DNA of 64,000 bases. Origin: an uncultured Reyranella sp. (GTDB taxonomy: Bacteria > Pseudomonadota > Alphaproteobacteria > Reyranellales > Reyranellaceae). The notes under the pieces are model-generated. The model saw only the letters and a program-made list of their open reading frames with translations. It did not search any database and was not told where the DNA came from. The DNA lies in the NCBI RefSeq assembly GCF_945957355.1, contig NZ_CAMFKM010000005.1, positions 62,001 through 126,000 on the forward strand. Direction: 5' to 3'. Both the position numbers and the translations under genes were made by a program. Numbering within the stretch: the stretch's first letter is position 1; every line of letters starts with the position of its first letter. Below, piece by piece: positions 1-7,604 of the stretch.

Positions 1-293
1 GCGAAGGCGCGCCAGCGCCGGTTGCCGAGATCGCGGATCAGCAGCGCCTCGACCGCCACGTCCTGGCGCAAGCCGTCGCCTGGCCGGATACCTCTCAGGC
101 GCGCGGGAATTACCCGGGTGTCGTTGAAGACCAGCAGATCGCCGCGCCGCAGCAGGCCCGGCAGCGAACGCACCGTGCGGTCGTGCAGCACCTCGCCCGT
201 GACGTCGAGCAGGCGCGCGGAGTCGCGCGGAGAGACAGGCCGCTGGGCGATCAATTCGTCCGGCAGCTCGAAATCAAAAAGATCGACGCGCAT
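1..293 (-). CDS. queA: QueA, tRNA preQ1(34) S-adenosylmethionine ribosyltransferase-isomerase (partial, 5' part)
   Basis: QueA transfers and isomerises the ribosyl part of S-adenosylmethionine onto preQ1 in tRNA, giving epoxyqueuosine. The ATG is at 293 on the minus strand and the frame stays open to base 1, so only about 97 N-terminal residues are present. The start [19 protein letters not shown] and the following [10 protein letters not shown] block are characteristic of the family (full length is usually about 340-360 residues). It runs the same way as the MBL hydrolase at 314-1441, whose stop is about 20 bases upstream of this start, so co-transcription is possible. Identification is secure; the C-terminal part lies outside the window. 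Confidence 0.93.
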   Translation of the reverse strand, partial: MRVDLFDFELPDELIAQRPVSPRDSARLLDVTGEVLHDRTVRSLPGLLRRGDLLVFNDTRVIPARLRGIRPGDGLRQDVAVEALLIRDLGNRRWRAF

Positions 294-313
294 CTAGAGC
301 AGGGAGGCTTTCA

Positions 314-1441
314 TCAGGTCTGGCCGATATCCATGACCACGTCGTCGGTATCGTCGGCGGGCGGCTGGGCATTGAGGTCGGCCAGGGCCACGAAGCGGTG
401 CACGCCGTCGACCTCGATCCTCTTCACCCGCGCGCGGGTCTCCAGGCAATGGAGGTGCGCCAGGGTCTCGCCGAAGGCGAAGACGATCTGGTTGTTGTCG
501 AGATGGCGCGGGAACAGGACCGGCACCATGTCCCAGCCGGTCGCACCCTCTGGACCCCGGGCGGCGATCGCCAGCTCCATGTCGTTCAGCCGCGCATCGT
601 GATGGGCGATGAGCTGGTCGAGGCGCGTGTGCAGGCCGATGAAGGGGAAGCCGTGGCTCGGCAGCACCAGCGCGTCCGCGGGCAGGCGGCGAAAGCGCGA
701 GAAACCGTCGAGGAACCAGGTCAGGGCGTCGGCCAGCGGCTCATTGGGCCACACGCCGACATTGGTGCTGATCTTGGGCAGCACCTGATCGCCCGCGATC
801 ATCACGTTGAGTTCGGGACACCAGAGCGAGGCATGCTCGGGTGCATGGCCGCGGCCCACGATGACGTCCCAGCGATGGCCGCCGATGGTGATCGGGTGCG
901 CATGGATCATGCGCCGGAAGGCGGTCGGTAGCGGCACCACGCCCTTGGCGTAGCCGCCCTTGTGGCGATGGAAGTTGGCGATACGGTCGGGCGGCACGCC
1001 ATTGCGCGCGACGTGCGCGGCGCGCGTCTCCTCGCTCTCGACGAAGTCGTTGCGCGCGGCCTGCGCGCTCATGTACTCGCCGAGCGTCATATAGAGCGGT
1101 GCGTTCCAGCGCTCGCACAGCCACCCCGCGAGGCCGATATGGTCGGGATGGAGATGCGTGCCGATCACGCGCACCACCGGCTTGCCCTGGAGCTTTTCGG
1201 CGAAGATCTTCTCCCAGAGGGTTCGCGTGTCCTGCGAATTGATCCCGGTGTCGACGATCGTCCAGCCGTCCTTCTCCTCGATCAGCCACAGGTTGATGTG
1301 GTTGAGCTGGAACGGCAGCGGCATGCGCAGCCAGTAGATGCCGGGGGCGACGTTCTTGATGTCGCCGGGTTCCGGCACGTCACCGCAGGGAAAGCGAAGC
1401 TGGGCCAGCAGGCGCTGGGACTCGGAGAGGGCGTCAGGCAT
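314..1441 (-). CDS. MBL-fold metallo-hydrolase
   Basis: 375-residue metallo-beta-lactamase-fold hydrolase. The zinc motif THLHPDHIG is at residues 95-103, a GHAPEH motif at about 198-203 and AGDQVLP at about 216-222, in the order expected for metal ligands of this fold. No signal peptide is visible, so it is probably cytosolic. The N-terminal stretch (VAPGIYWLRMPLPFQLNHIN) and length fit the group of long MBL proteins often annotated as beta-lactamase-like or glyoxalase-II-like hydrolases in proteobacteria. The ATG at 1441 has no strong Shine-Dalgarno. It lies just upstream of queA on the same strand. Substrate unknown. Confidence 0.85.
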   Translation of the reverse strand: MPDALSESQRLLAQLRFPCGDVPEPGDIKNVAPGIYWLRMPLPFQLNHINLWLIEEKDGWTIVDTGINSQDTRTLWEKIFAEKLQGKPVVRVIGTHLHPDHIGLAGWLCERWNAPLYMTLGEYMSAQAARNDFVESEETRAAHVARNGVPPDRIANFHRHKGGYAKGVVPLPTAFRRMIHAHPITIGGHRWDVIVGRGHAPEHASLWCPELNVMIAGDQVLPKISTNVGVWPNEPLADALTWFLDGFSRFRRLPADALVLPSHGFPFIGLHTRLDQLIAHHDARLNDMELAIAARGPEGATGWDMVPVLFPRHLDNNQIVFAFGETLAHLHCLETRARVKRIEVDGVHRFVALADLNAQPPADDTDDVVMDIGQT

Positions 1442-1498
1442 GGGGCGAAACTAGATGATTCTCCCGCCCCCGTCTCCGGGGGAGGGCGCATGCCAGCT

Positions 1499-2776
1499 TT
1501 ACGAGTGTTTGAGCGCCCGCCAGGCGATGTCCTTGCGGTAGAAGCCTTCGGGCCAGTCGATCAGGTCGATGGCGCGGTAGGCACGGGCACGGGCTTCCTC
1601 GACCGTCGGGGCCATGGCGCTGATGTTCAGGACACGGCCGCCATTGGCCAGGATCTTCCCATCCGGGCCGGCCTTGGTGCCGGCGTGGAAGATCTGCACG
1701 CCCTCGACCTTCGCGGCCTCGTCCAGCCCGCGGATCTCGCTGCCCTTGGGATAGGAGTCGGGATAGCCCCTGGTCGCCATGATCACGGTGACTGCGGCGT
1801 CGGGCGACCAGCGGAGGTCGAGATGCTTCAGCCCGCCCTCGGCGCTGGCCAGCAATGCCGGCACGAGGTCGGACTTGAGGCGCATCATCAGCACCTGGGT
1901 CTCGGGATCGCCGAAGCGGCAATTGTATTCGACCAGCCGCGGTCCCTTGGCGTCGATCATCAGGCCGGCGTAGAGCACGCCCCGGAACGGCGTGCCGGCC
2001 CTGGCGAGTGCGCGCACGGTGGGCAGCACGATCTCGTCCATCGTGCGCTGCTGCATGGCGGCGTCGAAGACCGGCGCCGGAGAGTAGGCGCCCATGCCGC
2101 CGGTGTTCGGGCCCTTGTCGCCGTCGAAGGCGCGCTTGTGGTCCTGCGCGCCGACCAGCGGCAGCACATGCTCGCCGTCGGTCAGGGCGAAGAAGCTCGC
2201 CTCCTCGCCCTGCATGAATTCCTCGATCACCACCGAGGCGCCGGCCGCGCCGAAGCGGTTGCCCGAGAGCATGTCGCGTACGGCCTCGACCGCCTGGTCG
2301 ACCGTCTCGGCGATGATCACGCCCTTGCCGGCCGCGAGCCCGTCCGCCTTGATCACGATGGGCAGGGGCTGGGCCCTGACATAGGCCTCGGCCGGGCCGA
2401 CCTCGGTGAAGCGCTCGTAGGCGGCGGTGGGGATGTTGTTGGCGCGGCAGAGCTCCTTGGTGAAGCTCTTGGAGCCCTCGATGCGGGCGGCCGCCTTGGA
2501 CGGACCCCAGGCCTTGATGCCCGCCTCGGCGAAGGCATCGGCCATGCCGGCCACCAGCGGGGCGTCTGGGGCGATCACGACGAAGTCGATCGCGAGCCGC
2601 TGCGCCAACGCCACCTGGCCCGGAATGTCCTCGGCGCCGACATCGAAGCATTCGGCAATCTGCGCGATGCCGGCATTGCCCGGCGCGCAGTAGAGCTTCG
2701 TGCAGAGCGGAGAGGCCGAAATCGCCCAGCACAGGGCATGTTCGCGGCCGCCGCCGCCCACCACGAGGATTCGCAT
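1499..2776 (-). CDS. purD: PurD, phosphoribosylamine-glycine ligase (GAR synthetase)
   Basis: PurD joins glycine to 5-phosphoribosylamine using ATP, the second step of de novo purine synthesis, in the cytosol. The 425-residue length is normal. The N-terminus has the family signature VGGGGREHALCW at about residues 6-17, followed by an ATP-grasp domain (KADGLAAGKGV, then NCRFGDPETQ near residue 310) and the C-terminal GARS domain. It is divergent from xseA, with about 57 bases between the two starts, so both promoters must lie in that gap or partly inside the genes. No PurR or purine riboswitch signal is recognisable in so short a space. Confidence 0.97.
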   Translation of the reverse strand: MRILVVGGGGREHALCWAISASPLCTKLYCAPGNAGIAQIAECFDVGAEDIPGQVALAQRLAIDFVVIAPDAPLVAGMADAFAEAGIKAWGPSKAAARIEGSKSFTKELCRANNIPTAAYERFTEVGPAEAYVRAQPLPIVIKADGLAAGKGVIIAETVDQAVEAVRDMLSGNRFGAAGASVVIEEFMQGEEASFFALTDGEHVLPLVGAQDHKRAFDGDKGPNTGGMGAYSPAPVFDAAMQQRTMDEIVLPTVRALARAGTPFRGVLYAGLMIDAKGPRLVEYNCRFGDPETQVLMMRLKSDLVPALLASAEGGLKHLDLRWSPDAAVTVIMATRGYPDSYPKGSEIRGLDEAAKVEGVQIFHAGTKAGPDGKILANGGRVLNISAMAPTVEEARARAYRAIDLIDWPEGFYRKDIAWRALKHS

Positions 2777-2833
2777 GGCGAGGCTTTGACCACAGTTTGC
2801 GCCGGGGGCACAAGCGGCTAGGTTCGGCTCCAG

Positions 2834-4369
2834 ATGGATAACCTCGACGCCCCCTCAGGCTCCAACCCAGCCCCCTCGAACGTCCCGGAATTCTCGGTTT
2901 CCGAGCTTTCCTTCGCCCTGAAGCGCGAGATCGAGACGGCCTTTCCGCGAGTCCGGGTGCGCGGCGAGATCAGCCAACCCTCGTTCCCGCGCTCGGGCCA
3001 CTGCTACTTCCGCCTCAAGGACGAAAACGCCGTGATCGACGGCGTCTGCTGGAAGGGCACGATCCCGCGGCTGGGTATCAAGATCGAGGAAGGGCTGGAG
3101 GTCATCGCCACCGGCAAGCTCACCACCTATGCCGGCTCCTCGCGCTACCAGATCATCGTCGACCGGCTGGAACTGGCGGGCGAAGGCGCGCTGCTGAAGC
3201 TGCTCGAGGATCGCCGCAAGAAGCTGCAGGCCGAGGGGCTGTTCGACCCCGAGCGCAAGCGCGCGCTGCCCTACCTGCCGCAGACCTTGGGTGTCGTGAC
3301 TTCTCCTTCAGGGGCCGTCATCCGCGACATCCTGCATCGCCTCAGCGACCGCTTCCCCTGCCACGTGCTGGTCTGGCCGGTGGCGGTGCAGGGCGAGAAG
3401 GCGGCGGGCGAGGTGGCCCGCGCCATCGCCGGTTTCAACGGACTGCCCGAAGGCGGTGCCGTGCCGCGGCCCGACGTGCTGATCGTGGCGCGTGGCGGCG
3501 GCTCGCTGGAAGACCTGTGGGCCTTCAACGAGGAGATCGTGGTGCGCGCCGCCGCGAACTCCGAAATCCCGCTGATCTCGGCTGTCGGACACGAAACCGA
3601 CACGACCCTGATCGATTTCGCCTCGGACCGCCGTGCGCCGACGCCGACCGCGGCCGCCGAGATGGCCGTCCCGGTGCGCGCCGACCTGATGACCGAGACG
3701 CTCGACTACGCCAAGCGCCTGGTCGGCGGCATGACGCGCCTCCTGCGCGAGCAGTCGATGGAACTGGCCGGCCTTGCGCGCGGTCTCGGCGATCCGCGGC
3801 GCCTGATCGAGGAGCGCCAGCAGCGGGTCGACGTAAGCGGCGAGCGGCTCGCCCTGGCAACGCGCCAGCTGGTGGAGCGCCGCGCGCACCAGCTTTCGGC
3901 CGCGCGGCTCGTGAGCCCGCAGGCGGTGATTGCCGCCAAGGAACAGGCGCTGGTCGCCGAGGGCCGCGCGCTGACTCGCGCCGTCGACCGCTTCAAGAGC
4001 GACGCGCTCCAGAAGTATGCCCGCGCCTTCGACCGGCTCGATCAGCTGGGCGATCGCCTGAAGCGCCACGGCAGCGATCTCCTGCTGAACGGACAGCGCC
4101 AGGTCGATCAAGCCGCGAAGCTGCTCGAGAGCTATTCCTTCCACTCCGTCCTGAACCGCGGCTTTGCCCTCGTGCGAGACCAGGATGGCCAGCCCGTGCT
4201 GGCCGCCGCCTCTACCAGCGGCGGCCAGACCATCAGCATCGAATTCAGCGACGGCCGCGTGGGCGCGCGCGTGACCGATGGGGCTGGTGCGGCGAAGCCT
4301 GTTGCTCCTGTACCCACGCCGCCCAAGCGGCGTGACGGTGGCGCCGGCAATCAAGGGTCGTTGCTCTGA
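2834..4369 (+). CDS. xseA: XseA, exodeoxyribonuclease VII large subunit
   Basis: Large subunit of exonuclease VII, which with the small subunit XseB degrades single-stranded DNA to short acid-soluble fragments. The 511-residue protein has the N-terminal OB-fold (about residues 20-115, containing GHCYFRLKD) and the Exonuc_VII_L catalytic region with VTSPSGAVIRDI (about 155-167), VARGGGSLEDLWAFNEE (about 218-234) and SAVGHETDTTLIDFASDRRA (about 249-268), all hallmark blocks. The C-terminal third is a long charged helical region, as usual. A proline-rich tail closes the protein. xseB is not adjacent. The ATG has only a weak ribosome-binding site; an alternative start is not obvious. Confidence 0.97.
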   Translation: MDNLDAPSGSNPAPSNVPEFSVSELSFALKREIETAFPRVRVRGEISQPSFPRSGHCYFRLKDENAVIDGVCWKGTIPRLGIKIEEGLEVIATGKLTTYAGSSRYQIIVDRLELAGEGALLKLLEDRRKKLQAEGLFDPERKRALPYLPQTLGVVTSPSGAVIRDILHRLSDRFPCHVLVWPVAVQGEKAAGEVARAIAGFNGLPEGGAVPRPDVLIVARGGGSLEDLWAFNEEIVVRAAANSEIPLISAVGHETDTTLIDFASDRRAPTPTAAAEMAVPVRADLMTETLDYAKRLVGGMTRLLREQSMELAGLARGLGDPRRLIEERQQRVDVSGERLALATRQLVERRAHQLSAARLVSPQAVIAAKEQALVAEGRALTRAVDRFKSDALQKYARAFDRLDQLGDRLKRHGSDLLLNGQRQVDQAAKLLESYSFHSVLNRGFALVRDQDGQPVLAAASTSGGQTISIEFSDGRVGARVTDGAGAAKPVAPVPTPPKRRDGGAGNQGSLL

Positions 4370-4392
4370 CGACGAGCCTTGGTGAAGTGAAA

Positions 4393-4467
4393 ATTGTCAT
4401 CCCGAGCGTCGCGAGGGACCTTTAAGATCAAGGCAAAGGTCCCTCGGCTTCGCCTCGGGATGACAAT
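4393..4467. repeat. Intergenic inverted repeat (stem-loop, REP/BIME-like)
   Basis: Two long arms face each other: one from 4393 reading ATTGTCATCCCGAG and onward to GGGACCTT, the other ending at 4467 with CTCGGGATGACAAT and starting AAGGTCCC. The outer 14 bases match perfectly and the inner part is imperfect, with a loop around 4423-4435. It sits between xseA and the RraA gene. It is likely a dispersed palindromic repeat; diverged relatives occur at 46037, 50869 and perhaps 62844. It could also end xseA transcription, though no T-run follows. Confidence 0.75.
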
Positions 4468-4493
4468 ATGGGTGTTGCGATGGGAGAGCGCCA

Positions 4494-5225
4494 ATGACCA
4501 GCGAACCGCTGTCGGCCGAGACGATCAAAAACTTCCTGTATGCGAGCACGGCGACCGTCTCGATGCAGATGCTGAAGCGCGGGTTTCGTAACGTCGCGGT
4601 GAATGGCGTGAAGCCGCTCAATCCGGCGGCGGCGCGGATCGTCGGGCCGGCCTACACGCTGCGCTACATTCCGAGCCGTGAAGACATCGACAAGGCGCCG
4701 AGTCCCAGCGATCCACCGAATGCGCAGCGCACCGCGATCGAGGAATCGCCGCCGGGCTCCGTGCTGGTGATCGGCACCGAGGGCAATACGCGCTCCGGCA
4801 CACTGGGCGACATCCTGGCGCTGCGTCTCAAGGTGCGCGGTCTCGCGGGCGTGCTGAGCGACGGCGCGATGCGCGATTCGCCGGTGATCGGCAGGTTCGA
4901 CTTTCCGGTCTACTGCTCGGCCGCTGCCGCTCCACCCAGCATGGCCAACCTGCGGCCCGTCGAGGTGCAGGTGCCGGTCGGCATCTGTGGCGTGCCGGTC
5001 TATCCCGGCGACGTGATCGTGGCCGACGAGGACGGAGCCATCGTCGTGCCCCGGCATCTCGCCGACGAGGTGGCGCGCGATTCCTTCGAGCAGGAGCGAC
5101 TGGAGAAGTTCGTCGCGATTCGCGTGGGCCAAGGCCACCCGATCGCCGGCACCTACCCGCCCAACGACGAAACGAAGACGCTTTACCAGGCGTGGATCAA
5201 GGCGGGAGAGCCTGTCGGCGGGTGA
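4494..5225 (+). CDS. RraA-family / dimethylmenaquinone methyltransferase-like protein
   Basis: 243-residue protein of the RraA-like fold. The C-terminal block GDVIVADEDGAIVVPRHLAD and the mid-protein LSDGAMRDSP are typical. The family includes RraA regulators of RNase E, 4-hydroxy-4-methyl-2-oxoglutarate/oxaloacetate aldolases and proteins mis-named dimethylmenaquinone methyltransferase. The length, longer than the roughly 160-residue E. coli RraA, fits the aldolase-like or uncharacterised branch better than a true RNase E inhibitor. A good ribosome-binding site (GGGAGAG) precedes the ATG at 4494. The gene ends seven bases from the convergent RidA gene. Function in this organism is not determined. 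Confidence 0.8.
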   Translation: MTSEPLSAETIKNFLYASTATVSMQMLKRGFRNVAVNGVKPLNPAAARIVGPAYTLRYIPSREDIDKAPSPSDPPNAQRTAIEESPPGSVLVIGTEGNTRSGTLGDILALRLKVRGLAGVLSDGAMRDSPVIGRFDFPVYCSAAAAPPSMANLRPVEVQVPVGICGVPVYPGDVIVADEDGAIVVPRHLADEVARDSFEQERLEKFVAIRVGQGHPIAGTYPPNDETKTLYQAWIKAGEPVGG

Positions 5226-5232
5226 GAACCCC

Positions 5233-5637
5233 TCAGGCCGTCGCCGCAGGAATGCGGGCAATGACCTTGATCTCGAAGTCGAAGCCCGCGAGCCAGGTGA
5301 CGCCGACCGCCGTCCAGCTTGGATAGGGCGGCTCGCCGATCTCCTCATCGCGCACGGCCATCACCGTGCCGAATTGCGCCTGGGGGTCGGTGTGGAACGA
5401 CGTGACGTCCACGACATCGTCGAACGTACAGCCGGCGGCCGCCAGTACAGCGCGCAGGTTGGCGAAGGCTCGCCGCACCTGGTCCTCGAACACGGGCTCC
5501 GGCGATCCGTCGTCGCGACTGCCGACCTGGCCCGACACGAAGAGCAGGTCGCCGGAGCGGATGGCCGGCGAATATTTGTGGGCATCGTACAGCGCATGCC
5601 GGCCGTTCGCCGGGAAGACCGCGTCGCGTTTTGACAT
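5233..5637 (-). CDS. RidA family protein
   Basis: 134-residue RidA (YjgF/YER057c/UK114) protein. Family members hydrolyse reactive enamine/imine intermediates from PLP enzymes. LLFVSGQVGS near residue 32 and the segment VVDVTSFHTD near 75 are typical, and the C-terminus contains FDFEIKVIARIP where the family usually has the E-x-x-A strand. The start is set at the ATG at 5637 because GAAGGA lies nine bases upstream; an upstream in-frame start at 5667 would have no such site and would run into a palindrome at 5657-5680. A conserved catalytic arginine of true RidA is not obvious to me, so the precise subfamily is uncertain. Confidence 0.85.
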   Translation of the reverse strand: MSKRDAVFPANGRHALYDAHKYSPAIRSGDLLFVSGQVGSRDDGSPEPVFEDQVRRAFANLRAVLAAAGCTFDDVVDVTSFHTDPQAQFGTVMAVRDEEIGEPPYPSWTAVGVTWLAGFDFEIKVIARIPAATA

Positions 5638-5656
5638 GTTGGATTCCTTCTCAATG

Positions 5657-5680
5657 GAGCGCGCCACTCCAGTGGCGCTC
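5657..5680. repeat. Short palindrome, copy A of a mirrored pair
   Basis: A 24-base near-palindrome with inner arms GCCACT and AGTGGC around CC and outer GAGC/GCTC, with a two-base bulge on one side. It is almost the reverse complement of the element at 5705-5728. It lies just upstream of the RidA start. Confidence 0.6.
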
Positions 5681-5704
5681 GGACTTCACCGTGCAGAAAG
5701 GCAT

Positions 5705-5728
5705 GAGCGCAACTGGAGTTGCGCGCTC
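5705..5728. repeat. Short palindrome, copy B of a mirrored pair
   Basis: A 24-base near-palindrome with inner arms GCGCAACT and AGTTGCGC around GG. Its reverse complement differs from copy A at only two positions, and these two are paired in the stem (C-G in A becomes A-T here), so the hairpin is preserved. It sits a few bases from the stop of the VOC gene at 5735. Confidence 0.6.
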
Positions 5729-5734
5729 CGCTGA

Positions 5735-6115
5735 TCAACCCGGATGGTCGCCGTAGGGCTTGGTGATGAGTTCGAGCATGTGCCCGTCGGGATCTTCGAA
5801 GTAGACGCCGCGGCCGCCGTAGAGATGGTTGATCTCGCCGGGCCCGCTCTTGCTGGGGTGGGCGTAGTAGGGGATGCCGGCCTTCTGGATCCTGTCGAAC
5901 GAGGCATCGAATTCCTGGTCATCGACGAGGAAGGCGTAGTGCGTCGTGCTGGGATTGGGCGTGCCGATGAAATCGAGCGTGACGCCGTTCGACATCTGCA
6001 CCGGGCGGAACGGGCCCCATTGCGGGCCGGCCTCGATGCCCAGGATACCGGCCAGGAACTCGGCCGAGACATCCTTGTCCTTCACATGGACGATCAGGTG
6101 ATTGAGGGCTGGCAT
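5735..6115 (-). CDS. VOC family protein (glyoxalase/bleomycin-resistance-like)
   Basis: 126-residue single-chain vicinal-oxygen-chelate protein with two beta-alpha-beta-beta-beta modules. Candidate metal ligands are His in LNHLIVHVKD near the start, His in THYAFLVDD in the middle and Glu in GHMLELITKP near the end, the usual H-H-E pattern. A tyrosine- and glycine-rich segment (YGGRGVYFEDPDGH) precedes the last ligand, as in many fosfomycin-resistance and glyoxalase relatives. It lies upstream of RidA on the same strand, separated by about 100 bases holding two palindromes. The substrate cannot be named from sequence. Confidence 0.82.
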   Translation of the reverse strand: MPALNHLIVHVKDKDVSAEFLAGILGIEAGPQWGPFRPVQMSNGVTLDFIGTPNPSTTHYAFLVDDQEFDASFDRIQKAGIPYYAHPSKSGPGEINHLYGGRGVYFEDPDGHMLELITKPYGDHPG

Positions 6116-6197
6116 GGAAGTCTCCTGCGGGCTGTCTTCAACGTAGGCAGGCCGCTTGTGACTTCAACCGGTTACGCGCCGGCGCTCGGCGGCAGGA

Positions 6198-6458
6198 TCA
6201 GCCGCCGCCCTTCTCGCAGACGAAGGCCTTGAAGGTGATGATGTCGCTCGGGACGCCTTTCTTCTTGCAGTAGGCTTCGAACTCGTCCGGCGTCACCGGC
6301 ACCATCTTGATGGCATGGCGGCGGCTGCGCCAATCGGCCATGCGGCTCATCTCCTTCATATGCCAGTCGGCATAGGAGCTGAGAGGATAGTGCTTCACGG
6401 TGCGCTGCAGCACCTCATGGTCGGATGCGGTCACCTTGGCGAAGTACTGGATGGCCAT
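6198..6458 (-). CDS. Hypothetical protein, 86 aa
   Basis: Small protein starting MAIQYFAKVTAS and ending CEKGGG. It is mixed in charge with no membrane segment or signal peptide. Two cysteines (CKKKG and the C-terminal CEK) are the only striking residues. I do not recognise a family. It follows the glycosyltransferase gene on the same strand, separated by a GC-rich hairpin at 6499-6523, and has its own ATG at 6458. It is called a gene because it fills an otherwise empty gap, has coding-like composition and a conserved-looking compact sequence. It could be a conserved alphaproteobacterial hypothetical. Confidence 0.6.
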   Translation of the reverse strand: MAIQYFAKVTASDHEVLQRTVKHYPLSSYADWHMKEMSRMADWRSRRHAIKMVPVTPDEFEAYCKKKGVPSDIITFKAFVCEKGGG

Positions 6459-6498
6459 GCCGGTCTGCCCTCAGGAATACGGACGCCGCATCTACCCT

Positions 6499-6523
6499 CC
6501 CCCGGGGGTGGGCTGCAACCCAC
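6499..6523 (-). terminator. GC-rich hairpin after the glycosyltransferase operon
   Basis: CCCCCGGGGG at 6499-6508 runs into GTGGG (6508-6512) and CCCAC (6519-6523) around CTGCAA. It lies downstream of the stop of the minus-strand glycosyltransferase gene. No T-run follows, so this is a possible, not certain, terminator. Confidence 0.35.
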
Positions 6524-6547
6524 AATGAGAGGGGCTGCCATGTGTCG

Positions 6548-7600
6548 CTAGGGCGCGGCGGCGTCGGGCAGGACGCGATTGCGCAAGGGCTGCCAATGGC
6601 TGCGGGGAATGACCTTAAGCGTGTCCAGGAACTGATGCGCACAGCGCTGCCAGGTGAAGGTTTCCGCATGGCGGCGGCAATCCTCGGGATCGCGCGGGAA
6701 GGCGGCCAGGCAGGCGGTGCGCAGGTCCCTGTCGAGGGCGCCAACCCTGGGATCGGTCACGACGTCGAGTGGTCCCGGCACGGGGTAGCCGGCGACCGGT
6801 ACGCCGGAAGCTAGCGCCTCGACCATGACCAGGCCGAACGTGTCGGTGACGCTCGGGAAGACGAAGCAGTCGGCCTGTGAATAACGATACGAAAGCTCAT
6901 CGGTGTCGACCGAGCCGAAGAAATGCGCGTTCGTGTAGCGGCGCTGCAGCGACTTGAGCTGCGGGCCGCCGCCCACCACCCACTTGGTGCCGGGGAGGTC
7001 GAGTTCGAGGAACGCCTTGATGTTCTTCTCGATGGCGACGCGGCCGGCATAGAGCCAGATCGGCCGCGGCTCCTCGAACTGCTCGCGCGGCTGCGGCCTG
7101 AAGGCGGTGATGTCGACGCCGCGCGACCACGGCACGAGGTTCCTGAAGCCGCGTTCGGCCAGCTCGTCGCGGATCGCCGGCGATACGACCAGCACCGCCG
7201 AGGACGGCGCGTGGAAGCGGCGCACGAAGGCGTAGCTCCACGAGAGCGGCACGAAGATGCGGGCGCGGACATATTCCGGGAAGCGCGTGTGATACGCGGT
7301 CGTGAAGGGAATGCCGTGACGCCGGCAGAAGCCCCGCGCGGCCCAGCCGAGCGGTCCCTCGGTGACGAGGTGGATGGCATCGGGCGCGAACAGCTTGAGC
7401 ATGTGGCTGAGCCGCGAGGAGGGAAACAGCGACAGCCTGATCTCGGGATAGGTCGGGCAGGGCAGGGTGCGAAAGCGATCGGGGCCGAAGACTTCGACCT
7501 CGTGGCCTTCGGCACGAAGGATGCGCGCGATCGTCTCCAGCGTGCGGACGACGCCGTTGATCTGGGGCCGCCAGGCATCGGAAACGATGGCAATACGCAA
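6548..7600 (-). CDS. GT4-type glycosyltransferase (Agt-like, glycolipid synthesis)
   Basis: 350-residue GT-B glycosyltransferase. The N-terminal donor/acceptor domain starts MRIAIVSDAWRPQINGVVRT and holds the family-4 block PFTTAYHTRFPEYV; the C-terminal domain has WLYAGRVAIEKNI and the EX7E-like DTFGLVMVEALASGVPV. This matches alpha-glycosyltransferases that act on diacylglycerol or phosphatidylinositol lipids. The gene lies four bases downstream of the PlcP-like phosphoesterase and is clearly in the same operon. In marine and rhizobial alphaproteobacteria a PlcP-Agt pair converts phospholipid to diacylglycerol and then to glycolipid under phosphate limitation; that role here is inference from this pairing. 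The sugar donor cannot be read from the sequence. Confidence 0.8.
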   Translation of the reverse strand: MRIAIVSDAWRPQINGVVRTLETIARILRAEGHEVEVFGPDRFRTLPCPTYPEIRLSLFPSSRLSHMLKLFAPDAIHLVTEGPLGWAARGFCRRHGIPFTTAYHTRFPEYVRARIFVPLSWSYAFVRRFHAPSSAVLVVSPAIRDELAERGFRNLVPWSRGVDITAFRPQPREQFEEPRPIWLYAGRVAIEKNIKAFLELDLPGTKWVVGGGPQLKSLQRRYTNAHFFGSVDTDELSYRYSQADCFVFPSVTDTFGLVMVEALASGVPVAGYPVPGPLDVVTDPRVGALDRDLRTACLAAFPRDPEDCRRHAETFTWQRCAHQFLDTLKVIPRSHWQPLRNRVLPDAAAP

Positions 7601-7604
7601 GAGT

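Noticed and set aside
962..2821. A 619-codon plus-strand open frame opposite purD and the MBL gene
   Set aside because: The opposite strand has clear PurD and MBL motifs. The frame has the His/Asp/Val-rich composition of an antisense shadow.
5638..5667. Upstream start at 5667 for the RidA protein
   Set aside because: It would run into the palindrome and lacks a ribosome-binding site, unlike ATG 5637.
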